Shown one piece after another: positions 1 to 12,190 of a DNA stretch of 64,000 nucleotides. The notes below the pieces were generated by a model. The model did no database searches and had not been told where the DNA came from. It worked only from the letters and a program-made list of their open reading frames with translations. Every line of letters begins with the position of its first letter. Position 1 is the first letter of the stretch. Where the stretch lies: NCBI GenBank assembly GCA_001510575.1, contig LNGK01000004.1, forward strand, positions 186,001-250,000, written 5' to 3'. The stretch is from Knoxdaviesia capensis. Lineage: Eukaryota > Ascomycota > Sordariomycetes > Microascales > Gondwanamycetaceae. The translations under genes and the position numbers were made by a program.

Positions 1-3000
1 ACCTGCCGGTACGCGTTGCACGCTGCCTCGGCAAGTATCCAGCAAGGTGTGCGGGGCGAACACGGACGACGCGGCACGGAGCTCGGCTAGCCGCCGCCGC
101 CGCCGCCCCGGACAACAGACCGCCGTAATGGAAGGGACTCGGAGTCGGGGCCCGAGACCAAATGAGCCGGTCATTTTGCTGTTGAAAGACACGTGCGGTG
201 ATACAAAATCAAGGTCATGTTCTCTCCGCGCGCGGCTCTAGGATGCCAATCTCAAGAACAGGCCGCCCGCGGGGCAGCAACAGTCGCAGCCGCTTCGAGT
301 CTGCCTCCCCCCGATATCGACAATGCGATGGGCGTGTCGAGGGCGCGCGAAAGTGTGGTCCGGTGGGCTTGGCTGTCTATAAGCTGGCGATGTCGTGCTC
401 TCCGACCAGCGGCGGCTACTTGGCACTTGACACGGCGTCTGCTCCGCTGGTCGTAGACTCGTGAGGCCGTTCTGCGGATGAAGTGTGACTGGTTCCGTAC
501 GGAATGGGCTGTCAATGGTTCCGGGATAGTTCGTTCTAGGCGATTCAAGACATCTCGAACCAGTGTGCAAGTGTCGTTGTACTTGCCCCAACGCACACAA
601 CCCCGCGCCGGCTCCCCGGAATGCAGTCTCAAGACCCCCCCAGCCACGCCGCGTGGAGAACTGCGTGTTTATTTGCGCTGCCGGCCCATTTGCGCCTGCT
701 GGGAAAGATACAACCTTCCATGTGTGAGGGTCCCCCGGCACGGACGAGCGGCGCCGAAGGAAGCCCGATAGATCCGCCGGAAAGGGTAACAGCGGGGGGC
801 AGGACAACGCTGCATAGGAAGCTCGTGACGTTCTGGACAGAGCAGAGAGAGCGTTTATATAGCCCCCCTCGGGCCGCGCGGGCATCCCAGATGCCAGTGT
901 AGGTGGCAACGGGGAAGGGGGAGTCCCTGAACGCCCAGCGTGGATGAGGATTCTAGCAGTCTAGAGCGGCTTGCAGGCGCCATGCGCCATGATAGCCCAG
1001 CACACATCTCTGGTTGATGGCGCTATGGACGCCCAATCGTGTTGACGGAAGTTCAGTCCCAGACCGATATCGGCAGTTATCGCCGATGATATGCCCCGGT
1101 GGCCCAGGACGGGAGAGTGGACCAGTAAGTGCAGAGATATATGCGTTTCTATTGGTGTGTGGAGAGAGCTGTGGAAGTCAAGTCGACGGGGCTGGGCGGA
1201 GTTGGACTTATATATACCTCTCCACTGCGCCGGACCATGATTCAGAGTTGCCAATATCAGAATACATCAACAATCACGCAGTGAATCACTCTACAAACAT
1301 TTCCTGCTGATCGATCCACGCAGTCGTCACCATGAATCACCTCTTCCGTCGCCTTTGAAGCACCTCACCTTCTATCCACTAAAAAAGCCAGCCGGCCTCC
1401 CACGGACATTTGGTCTTTTTCGTCGGTCCGCCTCAGCACAAATTCCACCAGGCTCTCTCTCTCTGTCTCTCCGGCCCGATATGCCCGCCATAGCAGAAAG
1501 GCGGTTCTCCCAGACGCAGCGCTAAGACTGCTTTAACGATACCATGAACTTTTAGGTCTAGAACAAAACCACTATCATCGCCATCAGGAGCTGGCGGGGG
1601 CGGGTGCATATGAAAATGCGCAGTGAGACACCCGGAGGACTTCACTGACTAGGCAGCACTGACACAAAAGGAAGAAGACCCCAGATAGAAAATAGACGGC
1701 CCCCGAATGCCATGCTTACAGGATTCTTGACCCACATGTGCCGGTGCCGTGGGTCGCTCAACTGCTGCTATCAGGAGTGAAAGTGGAAGGATTCCTGGAT
1801 TTTGTGTTGTCCACCCAGTTGAATCCTTCCACATTAAAATGACATTCCATTTACCGGTCTAGGCCAATTCATGGGCGAGCGAGACCACCCATTCCAAACA
1901 ACAAAGGCGTTACCTTGCCGCAGAGGTACATGTAGGAATCGTTCCAGCACGGACGTGTGTGCTGCCCGTTGCCGTATACGGATAGCCGTCTTCATTTGGC
2001 GCAGGCTAGCCTCGTTGGCCCCCAGCTTGTCTTACTTTCTTTTGTGTCCCCCCGGCTGCCTCACGCCCGGCATCGAGGCTGGGGAGAGTCTCGGCAGTCA
2101 CTCGTGGCCATCTGTCCCCGTGGACCACACACACATCTGACCTGCATCAGGCATGGCCAGGCCCCTGCAGGGCTAGCAGGTTTCGAGTTGAATCCTACCT
2201 GCAAACACATACTGGAAGGATGCCCATTTGAGCGAGCAATCGGCGTTGGCAGTATGGTCCGCCGGGCGTCGTCGTCCATCGGTCAACGCAGGATGCCCCA
2301 CGGATTCCCCTCGCTAGGGTACCGAGCGCTATATTAAGAAACAGGAAATGCACCGCACGGCAGCATCACCACCCCGACGACGACAGAAGAGAGGAATGGG
2401 AAGCTTGCAGGTGCCCGAGACGACGGCGATGGCGCTGTTGGTTGGTGTTCTTCTTGACGGGGCGAAGGAACGGGCCCTGGAAGCTGTCGGTATGCAGGAG
2501 GCAATGAAAGCAAAGGTGGTGTCGTGCAGAACGTAAGCAAAAAAAGCATCCCATAGAACCACCATGATGGTATCATTAAGAGATCATTGCAGTTAAAGGA
2601 GCACTTGACGAGAATGCGGCTTTGCTTCCGCTCCGGATTCTGAACCTGTGTTTTTAGCCGCCAACATCGCCCCACAAGCGCTGGCGCGCGCACGAAAAAA
2701 AGGAAAAAAAAAAAGAAGAAAAAAAGAAAGAAAGTGCGCTATATTTTCAGGTGGTGTCGCCTGGTGGCAGCTGGCCACGTCTCAAAACATCATCACCACG
2801 ACGACTTTGCACGCCCTTCCTCCCGCCCATCGATCCAGCTTTGCCCCATCTTGTTTCTCCATCTTGTTTCTATTATTCTTTCTCTCTCTTCCCCGTGGCC
2901 ACGGCCGGGCCACTCTCCGACCGCGGTGGTATTTTTCGTTCTTTGGAACCGCCAGGCGCGGGGGTTTCTCTCTCTCTCTCCCGAAGCTCGGCCCTCCCGC

Positions 3001-4515
3001 CCGCCCCGTGAGTGCCACACGCCGCTCGATCGCCAGCGCTTAGTTCATCTACTCTGTGCCGCTGGGTGTTGTATTTCTGGTGTCGGCTCTTTGTCCTCTT
3101 GCAATCTCAACGCCCGTCACTGTGGTTGTTTTCCCCCCCTCGGCTTTGGTCAGGGAGGCGGGAGAGGCGGAGATAGGTTGCAGTGTACCAACGACGGCTC
3201 GGATCTGATGGCACCTCTCTCTGGCGGCGGACAGACACGGCATGGTGGTGGTGGGCCAGCGGACGAGAACAACGGTAGTATTGTTCCAGAAATAGAAACG
3301 CGTGCAGGCAGGCTCCCTTCTCTAAGCGCCGGGCTGCAGCGGGGCTGTAACCCCAGAAAGCCGAGACTTGGCCCTGTCTGCCACTGCTGCCTATATGGCT
3401 TCCATACTATAGAAACCTCGCCCGTGGTCATGTACCGTGGTATGGAGAATATAGGAGCCTACCCTCGTAAATAATCCGGCACTTCTCGTCCGGAGTGACA
3501 CAAGGCTGCCCGATTATATTGCCTTCACTGGGCACTGTCCAGCGCGTGGCGGATTTGCCTCGCTCTCTCAGCCTTACCGCGCATTCTCCCACGCCGGCAA
3601 CTTACACACACACACACGCACACGCCACAGAAATTGCACAAATATATCACATCTCACGTTTGTCGCGTGCAAGTCGGTGGCGATCTGCGGGAATCTCCCA
3701 TGCCATTCATTCCTCAACACCAGTTCCGCCAGATTCACATATACCCCACCCCGCCCCCCCTCTTCACCACTGAGTTGGATTCGATGCATTCCCTTGTTGT
3801 TGTTTTTTCGCGGCCCTAACTGCATTCCCTCCCCTCCGGGCGGACGGGCCCACTTACCCTCCGATCGGCGTTCGTTTGCATTGTTCTCCCCCCTCTCTCT
3901 CGCTTCTCGTTGTGTGATTGTTTGCTCTGCACAGAGAGAGAGATGGTTAGTCGGCCTATATCCGGCCACTAAAAACAAACGCAAACCCCCCATCTCCTCT
4001 CCAAAAAAGGGGGTTCTCCACTTGTTCCCCGTTCTGGTTTGGCTTGTCCGCGTGAACGAACGCAAGAGGGAAAGACAAAAACGTGTTTGTTCTCCGATAC
4101 CGATTTAGGGCGCGTGTGTATACGTGTGTGTGTGTGTGTGTGTGTGTGGTGGGGGCGATGGTGCACCACATAACACACAAGCCCGAATTTACATTGGTTG
4201 GAAAATCACGGTGGCTGGACTTACATGTGTTGGCGTCCGTCTCCTGTGTGTGTTGGACACAGAACGACCAAATCCTGCCGTCCGTGTGTATGCTCTGCCA
4301 CGTTTTAATTTCGCGCCGGCTTCTTAGGTCGAGAGAGCAAACCGGCGGTATTACACCCACCCACACAACGGGGAAGTGACGGGCAAACCGTGATATTGGG
4401 GCTTTGTTATGCGTGGCCCTGCGCCCCCCCTCCGATCCAACCGTCGATCCGGCATGGCTTCCGACGAATGCCTAACCAGAGCATCACAGACACAGAAACA
4501 CGAGCGAGAGGGGAG

Positions 4516-4547
<32 letters not shown>

Positions 4548-6227
4548 ACAGTGTCTGGGACGGCTAAAGTCAGATACGCGGGTAACATGGTATGGGAAAA
4601 AAATCAAAAGAAAAGAAAATAAAAGAAAACCAATACGCACGAAGCTTCGTTCCTTTTCGGAGGCCCCGTTTCACTTGTCACAATCCTTCCCACGAACCAA
4701 CAACTCGCAGCCTTGGGGACGTGGGGACGACACAATGAGAGCTCAATAACATACTACAGTACACTGGCCCAGATCTAGAATCAGAAAGACACACTGCCGG
4801 CCGCCATCCCCCCCGCTCACACACACTCACACACACACCCTATTCAGGACCATCCCGTCCCCCCTGGCTGTTCCAAAAATAACCCTCCCCTCCCTCCCTC
4901 CCTACCACCGCCCTGCCCCCCCAGGCCAAAAGAGGCCCCAACCCCAGCGTCCTGTCTCTAATGCTTGGCCATGTCCGTCCGTCTCACGGTTCTGCTACCT
5001 GACTGTTTATCTTTTTTCATTTTTCCCTCTCTTGTGAGCTTTGGAAGTGGTGTATATCATCCCATAGGCAACTTGTGCCCCATCGGGACACACCCACCCA
5101 CCACTGGCCTGGTGGCCCTTTCGGTCCCGATTCCACTGTGTTCCCACCCTGGCGTACACACAATGCGTTTGTTCCGCGTGAGGCTTGCTTGCCCTCCTCC
5201 GGGGCCACCTGTTGTGTTTTGTTGACCACCACCCGCAAGCACACTTCCTTGGTCCCGCCGTGCTTCAACCGATGTGAAGTCTTATGGGAGGGGAGGGGGG
5301 GGGCATGATCCCCTACAGCGAGACCTAGAAGGACAGCCGGAGGCCCTGATATCCACAAACACACCCCCCGTAGCAACAACAGCTCGACGTGTCCTCCCAG
5401 ACAGATCCCTCCGTATCTGCCATGTCTGTTCAGTACTGTACACCCCCGGGGACAAGCCTCCCACGGCTTTGTTTTCGGTGAAAATATCCCGTTTCAATTG
5501 GAGCGGGATGACCCAGAATCCTTCTTCGAACTCTTCCTTCCCATGTACCCAGCTCCGAGTACGCTCACCTATGGAATCCAAAATAGCCTGTAGTCCCAGC
5601 ATCCTGAACAAGACAAGAGACAAAAGTGGAATAATCACAAGAACGAAAGAAATGACTTCAAACACAATTGACGTCCAGTCTAAAAGTACCGCCCAAAAAG
5701 AACTCTGTCCAAAAAGACAATCCAATAAAAACACACAAGATCGGCAAATTTCCTCCCGGTCCCTTACCACCCAAAAACCCGTCCGTCCACAGCCCGCAAG
5801 AAAAGGTTGAAAGAACCCAGAGAGAAAATGAAAATTATGGTAGGATATCCTGGTGTGATTCCATATGTACCGTAGGCCGTTCAAAAAATGCTAACTCATT
5901 TGTATACATGATAAAAAGACAAAAAGAAAAAAGTAAGTTCCAAGAAGAAAAGAAAAGAATCCGCCGTTAAAATCCACAAGAACAAATGGTCGGTCCGGTG
6001 CTGTGCACAACCGCTGGAGATGACGAAAAAAAGTAAAAGTTGAAAAAATGGACAAGAGAATCGAACGTGCCAAAAAGAGAAAAGAAAATATAGTATCAGT
6101 TCGTGAGTTCGTGTGGACGCTGGTCGGGCCGTTGTGGTGTGTGTTCTTATCCAAGCCCTGGCGGTATTGCTGGGGGCTCATGTCCAGTGGATGCAGGGTA
6201 CAGACGGGAGGAGACGATCTTGGCGAC

Positions 6228-6264
<37 letters not shown>

Positions 6265-6364
6265 AGGGGGCCGTTCAATGGGCCAAGGAGATAATGAGCA
6301 AACGGCCGGCAGTGTTAGTCCCACACCCACCCATTTGTCATTGTTTTTATCCCCCCTAGAAAGA
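1..6364. other. Intergenic stretch, no recognisable gene
   Basis: I recognise no protein family or RNA gene in this stretch. Open frames here (longest about 223 codons, 909-238 minus) are low-complexity and lack conserved motifs. The stretch holds TATA-like boxes at about 854-862 and 1208-1216. It has a pyrimidine-rich segment on the plus strand from about 2,800 to 4,050, a (GT)12 run at 4124-4148, GA runs at 4522-4548 and 6231-6260, and an A-rich segment at about 5,580-6,090. Its right edge must contain the 3' UTR of the gene ending at 6365. A small or heavily spliced gene cannot be excluded. Confidence 0.5.
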
Positions 6365-8435
6365 TCACTCCCCTTCTCGGCCGTGTCCTGAGCTTGACGG
6401 ATTACCCCCTCGTCGTTTGGAGTCTTCGTCCATGGTCGTCGACACCTGGAACACTGCTGACGTTGTGGTCGTCGAAGGTGGTGCAGACTGCGGAGGAGGA
6501 GGGGGAGGAGGCGGGTGCGCAAACGGTTTTCGGTCCTGCTCGTCGGGGTCGTTGTGGAGCAGTGACGAGAGCGAGTGGGATGTAGTGCTGGTCGCCGCCG
6601 TTGTTCCGCCGCCGCCGCCACCGCCGGGTCGTCGTGCCATGGCTGCTGCCGCTGCCGACTGAGCAGCCCCGGCAGGCCCAGAACTGGACCCCCGCGAGGT
6701 AAGGCCGCCGCGGACGGGCTCGTGGCTGTATTGAACCGGCGGCGACTGGCTGCGTAGGTGTGATAAACTGTCGGCCCCCCGCCCGCCGCGGTCTCGGTAG
6801 GATGATACGTCGCTGCGTTGTCTCGTGTGCGCTCGTCGTTTGCCGCTGGGCGCTTCTCGGCTGCTGGTGCTGCCACTCCCCCCGCCGCCTCCGCCACTGC
6901 CGGGCGCCGCCATGAATACCGGGTGAGGTCGGTACCCGGGTGCCGGGGGTTGCGATAATTGTGCTGCTGACGGTGCCGGGGACGTCGATTCTGTTCCTGG
7001 GTGGGATCCAGGGGCTTTGCGTTTCCGTGGAGAGTCTGCTGTATTTTGTAGTCAAGGGTGGGGCAGAGCCCACCCGCGAATGTCCTAGTTAGTTACCTCT
7101 GCTTGATGCTCTCTCGATACGTGAATGTGTGTGTTTGTGTAGTTATTCGTCCTCCATCTCAGACAGATCAAGTCCATCTTCTCTTCCACGTGAAGATGAA
7201 CAATTGCAGCATAGGGAGAAAAACACAAAAGCAAAAGAGAGGAAAATCATCCAAGAGGGGAGAAAGAAGAACTCTCATAACGAGTCCCTCTTTCGTTTGG
7301 GTTTGGACGAACCCGATGAAGTTGCCGGTTGGGCAGAGCCGCCGCCGCTGCTACCGCCAGCATTTCCGCCGCCCGAAGATTGCGGAGGTTGCCAGATATG
7401 GAATGAAATCGCAGTGCCCGATTGCGACTCTGACGACGCTGAAGGATTCTGTGCCGCAGCTGTGGAGCCCGAGCCCACCCGACCAGCAACAGTCTGCGAG
7501 CGGCCGCGAGTCGGCGGCGGGGATCCAGATTGGGAGAACATGCCGGCCTGCGTCGAGGCTACCGCCGCTAGGGACTGGAATGTAGCCACGGATTCTCGTC
7601 GCTCGCCGGGGGATCGTGCACTCTGCAGGCCCAGGTGGCCTGGCGGTGGTGGCGCTCCCGACAGTATCTGTTGGCCGGCCTGAGGGGTGAGAAACTGCTG
7701 CGCCCATTCCAGTGCCGTCGAGGACACACTGCCACCAGCCATTCCAGCAAACACCAGAGCAATCATCGCCGGGGGGATGCCACCGTTAAGCGAGGTTCGT
7801 AGAATATCGAGTTCAATCTGCCGCTGGTCTCGTCGAAGTGCCTCCTGCCGCGTGCGCTCCTCTTCCTGTCGTCGCTTCTCCTCTTCGGCCTTCGCCGCCA
7901 GCCAGAACTTCATGGATTCTTCGGCGCCCTGCCATTGCGGTGGCGGGATTGGCAGTGCTGCTAGGGATTGGTGGTGGTGTAAGGGTTGGTTTGGCGGTGG
8001 TGGTGGCCCGTGAGACTGGCTGTGTGGCGGAGGAGGATGAGGAGCATTGTGAGGAGACGGCAGCTGGGACAGTGCCATGCCCTGTTGGTGTGGATGCGGT
8101 GGTGGATGCGACAGTTGGTGTTGGTGTTGCTGGTGGATGCTTGGGGGACCTATCGAGGGCGGAGGCGGCGGAGGTGGGACGTTGGAAGGGTGTTGCTGCT
8201 GTTGAGGCGGCGGCGGTGGCTGTTGGTGAGGATGCTGCTGATGTTGCGGGTGGGGTTGCTGGTGTTGCGGATGCGGCTGATGCGGTGGCGGATGCTGCTG
8301 TTGCTGTTGCGGTTGATGTTGCTGCTGCTGCTGCTGTTGCTGTTGCTGGTGATGCTGCGGATGCTGGTGCGGGTTGTGCTGCGGCGGTAGAGCCATGGCT
8401 GCCGGCGGTGGCAAGCCGCGATGAGGGGCGGACAT
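6365..8435 (-). CDS. Conserved fungal Pro/Gln-rich protein with C-terminal basic segment, two exons
   Basis: I propose exons 8435-7313 and 7038-6365, giving 598 aa. The start chosen is the Met of MSAPHRGLPPPAAM, the conserved N-terminus I associate with this Pezizomycotina family of unknown function. A long His/Pro/Gln-rich region follows. Next comes the family core: WQGAEESMKFWLAAKAEEEK, a charged helix (RRQEEERTRQEALRRDQRQ), then GGIPPAMIALVFAGMAGG and ALEWAQQF. FHIWQPP lies further on. The intron (7312-7039, 274 nt, donor GTTCGT, branch-like TTGAC, acceptor ACAG or CAG 3 nt later) joins in phase 1 to DSPRKRKAPGS and KRRAHTRQRSDVSSY. Reading through the intron instead ends at 7275 with KPKRKRDSL and a stop, so two C-termini are possible, each with a nuclear-localisation-like basic cluster. 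An in-frame Met at 8615 would add 60 residues. A TATA-like box on the minus strand lies at 9016-9023. The function is unknown; a nuclear regulatory role is inference. Confidence 0.75.
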
Positions 8436-11400
8436 GGGCTGATTCAGTGGACTAGATGCCCGGGTCTTGGAAGAATGAGAAGAAAGAGAGTGAGCAAGAG
8501 GATGTGAGTCGTGGAACAAGAAAGGAGGAGAGGGCCGGGAAGTGGATGGGGGAGTGGGAAGGTCGTGGGCAGAGTTGCGGCCATATTGGGGAAGCCTATT
8601 GGTGGTGGTGATCATGGTTCCCTCGTCTTGTGCCTTTGCCTTTCTGGCCAAAAAAATCATGCATACAACAGATGGTGAATTTTCAAGTAAAGATTGTGGT
8701 GGCGCAAAGTCTTGTATGCGAGAAGCTGAATGGATGAAGATTATAGGACGGTGTGGAAGAACAGAACATGAGAGGCAGAAAATCAACCAAGGACCATGGA
8801 AACAGTGTGTCTTAGAAAGCACCAGCGCTTGGTTGGAAACAAATGAGAAAACTACTGGAGAGAGAATAACGGGAGGCGAAAAATAAGAAGAGGAGAGAAA
8901 CCCAGCTCGAAAAAAAGAAAGTCGGGGGAGAGGACAAGGATGTGTGCCGAAAGAAGCGAAGCGAGAAAGAACTCAACTTTCGTGAAGTGAAGATACTAGG
9001 CTGAGGGTAGAGAGGCATATATAGGACAGAGAGAGAACAGGTAGATAGTTTGGATTCAGGGCGCTTTCTGCGGCCAAGGTTCGCAAGTGACCCTGACAGC
9101 GGGTCAGATATCAGGGCCGATTCGAGGATGATATGAAGACCGGAGGCCCAGACACACGATCTCTCGGGTAGTTATCTACTCAGATGCGGAAGTATCAACT
9201 TCCTGAGAGTTATATTGAGGATGGCAGGCTCTGGCAGAAGACGCTGGAGGGGCGAGCGATCATATCTGGGGAAGCTGAGTATAGTAGGAATGGAAGGGGG
9301 CAGGAGGAGAAGGGAAAAAATGGGGGGTGTGGGAGGATGAGAGAGAGAGTGTGTGTGCTTGTATATATCAGCGTACTGAGGGCATGTGCGTTTGTGTGTG
9401 TCGGTGTGTCAAAAGGCAGAGAGATATATCCAATATGGGAAGCAAGAGAGGTCATAATTAGATCAAGAAGAGGGTGGGATGAACGGTCCCGAGCTGGACG
9501 ACAGGAAAGGTTGAACGAAGGTGGTTCACACAAAACGAGCCGTGCCTCTATAATAGCTGTATACATCCCGGTACATGAACATTATGTGCCTGTCAAGCAA
9601 CGGTGCCATGGAGATGGTATAGTATGTATATTATATGTGGCATGGTGGACTGAGCATCCATAAGCGGACTAGACGTTGTGCATGTATGCGGATAGGAGGG
9701 AAGGCAGACTGGGCCGTATAAGAGGCATATAAGAGATCAGATATAGGGAAACTGTTCCCCTAGCCGGCGTACTAAGGAGGTTTGTGGTTGTGGCATTATT
9801 CAGAAGATGGATTAGGGCCGAGTTGCGCTTAAATGGGGACGACAGGAGGAAGAAGGATGCAACGGGAAAAGCAGTAGCGAAGAAAGCGCCCCAAGGAGGA
9901 TATAGAGTGCGAGGTTGACCACACTCTTAGAAGCGAGGAATATGATGACAGGCCTAGGTGTTCAAGCCGCCAGCCGGCACGGGACGGTACGGCGGCGTCT
10001 ATATGCAGAGGAAATAATGGAGGGTATGGGATCTGTTTTTATCCTTCTTGCTTTCAGCACTCGACGTGGGAAGGGTCTCGTCCGGTGTCTCTCGCATTCT
10101 CAGTAGGGTGGGAGGATAATATGGAGGGAGATCTTTGTTCATGCCGGAGATGTCTCTCAAGGGAAAAAGCTGGTTGGAGATCTGCGCCATATCGGGAAAG
10201 AATCCATGGTGAGTTTGGAGGAGGAATTGGGCGGGGGTGGGAGAGTGACCGTGGATGTGAGAGCGTAGCATGCCGGTACTTGTACTTGGTGTGCTCATAT
10301 ATTGGCTGATGATATATCATGTACCGTGTACAGTGAAGGGGCAGTATTGGCAGTCTAGACTGAATCCCATCTAGAAGGCCTCTAGATCCGATAGACCTCG
10401 TGTATGCGCGGGTTCCAAATGTTTAACAGCGAATGGCGTGTGCTAGATGCTGAGTGGGTGTAAATCTGACTTCATTGTATGGGGCTTCTCTCGCTTTGTC
10501 GGCCCGTCTATGTAAACGCTGAGTTGAAGAGACAGTCTGGCGATTGGCCCAACCTAGCAGATATCTATGGCAACGAGCAGCGGAGAGATGAAGAGAAGAA
10601 GGCAAGGAATAGTTGGAAGCCGATGATAGACTCAAGACATGAAAAGATGAATTAAAGTGATGGTGATGTGATCCTTCGATGGGGGTGGCGTGGATGAGAT
10701 GCATGAAGCATAGTAAAGCCGAAAAAAGGAACAACAAGAAGGAAGAAGAAGAAGCACACAGAAGACACACAAAACAAAATAAAGGATGACCAGGGCATTG
10801 CGGCTTGAAAGTGCAAAGCCACACGATGGAATTTAATGTGGTTTGGAGATCACGTAAAGAGAAAGGTTGAGGCGGTGCACATGTCGGCTTCAACACGGAG
10901 GGAAGGAGCAGAGAGGAAGACAAGGAGGAAGGAGCCAGATCCACAGACGGCAGAAAGAGAAAGCAATGCAGACGACACCAAAAAGGCCGAACAGGCGGAA
11001 GAAGAAGAAGAAGAAGAGGCATGGAAAGGGAAACCGGACAAGAGGGCGGTAACATACTAGATTCGGGGTTTTGCACACATCCGGGCAATTCGGATTCGTC
11101 GACCGGTGCACAGCCGAGCAGAACAAAGCAGGCGGGAGTGGGAGGACCGGAGGCTAGAACAACGCGGACATCTGTTGATAGGGGAAGTAAGTACAGTGGA
11201 ATCTCGAAAAATAGAGTTAGAACCACAGAAACGACACAAAGAGATCGAAGGGCTAAACGACGAAAGGGGCGGCGAGATGGTGGGAAAGAAAAAAGAATGT
11301 GACAGTGGGAGAAAGCACGATTTGCGGTTGTGGAGTATATAGTGTGGGCTGTATGGCTTTGGTCTGAGGGCGGCGTGCTGAAAGAGATGGTGACGAGGGA

Positions 11401-12190
11401 GACAAGGGAAAAAATACAAAAAATAAAAATACAAAATACACTGAATAGCCCCGAGAAAGAAAAGAAGAAAATTGTCAAGCCAGAAAAAACAGGGACCAAA
11501 GGAAACAGTAATAGCCGGGGACCGGATGATGAACCGAAGTGGACTGTGTAAGAGACTAGATCGGTAGTATGTAGACAGAGAAGGGGAAAAAGAGAGAGAA
11601 AGGAAGAAGGAAAAGGGAAAAGGGAAAAGAAGGCCAGATCCAATCGACGGCGTGAATATGAACAAATCGGGTAACAGAACAAGGCCGGGCAAAAAAGTAA
11701 ATAATAAGAATAGAAATAAGAATACAAAATCCACGGTTGGCAGGCAAGGTGGATGGGCAGATCAGAAGCCCAAGGGTGACGAATATATTAGGGCACGAGG
11801 GCACAACAGATGCTGGCAGGTATGTACTGTATATAAAAACCGACTCGGAGGCACTGCATGGGGAGGGGAGAAGAAGAAGTACGTACAGGAGAGAGAGGAA
11901 GAGAGGAATGGATGGACGACAGCGTAGAGGTGTCAGAGAGATAGAGTATGTACAAAGGGGTATGGTAGGAGGAGAAGAGGTGCAGGACGCGAGAGTTGGA
12001 GGAAGAGGAAAGAGGAGGAAAAGAAGAGAGGGAATATTCAAGGTTGGAAGAAAGAAGAGGTTACGAGACGAGCCACACGCACACATGCAAGCACACTCAC
12101 ACGCACATTTAACCACCACGGACGTTGAAACCACAGCCCGCATCCACAGGACCACACACAAAAATAACAAAATGAGGTGAAGCCAAAGCT
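8436..12190. other. Purine-rich intergenic block upstream of the Pro/Gln-rich gene
   Basis: Over roughly 3.7 kb the plus strand is dominated by G and A, so the minus strand, which carries the downstream gene, is pyrimidine-rich. CT-rich leaders are common before fungal transcription starts, but this one is unusually long. The largest open frame on the minus strand (11727-10423, 434 codons) is Ser/Leu/Phe/Pro-rich and looks like a by-product of the skew. A TATA-like box for the downstream gene is at 9016-9023. I recognise no gene. Confidence 0.5.

Noticed and set aside
8436..8822. 129-residue N-terminal extension of the Pro/Gln-rich protein
   Set aside because: The conserved family start is at 8435. 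The extension is probably 5' UTR, although the in-frame Met at 8615 remains possible.
10423..11727. 434-codon minus-strand open frame
   Set aside because: Ser/Leu/Phe/Pro-rich composition follows directly from the pyrimidine skew of the region; no conserved motif.
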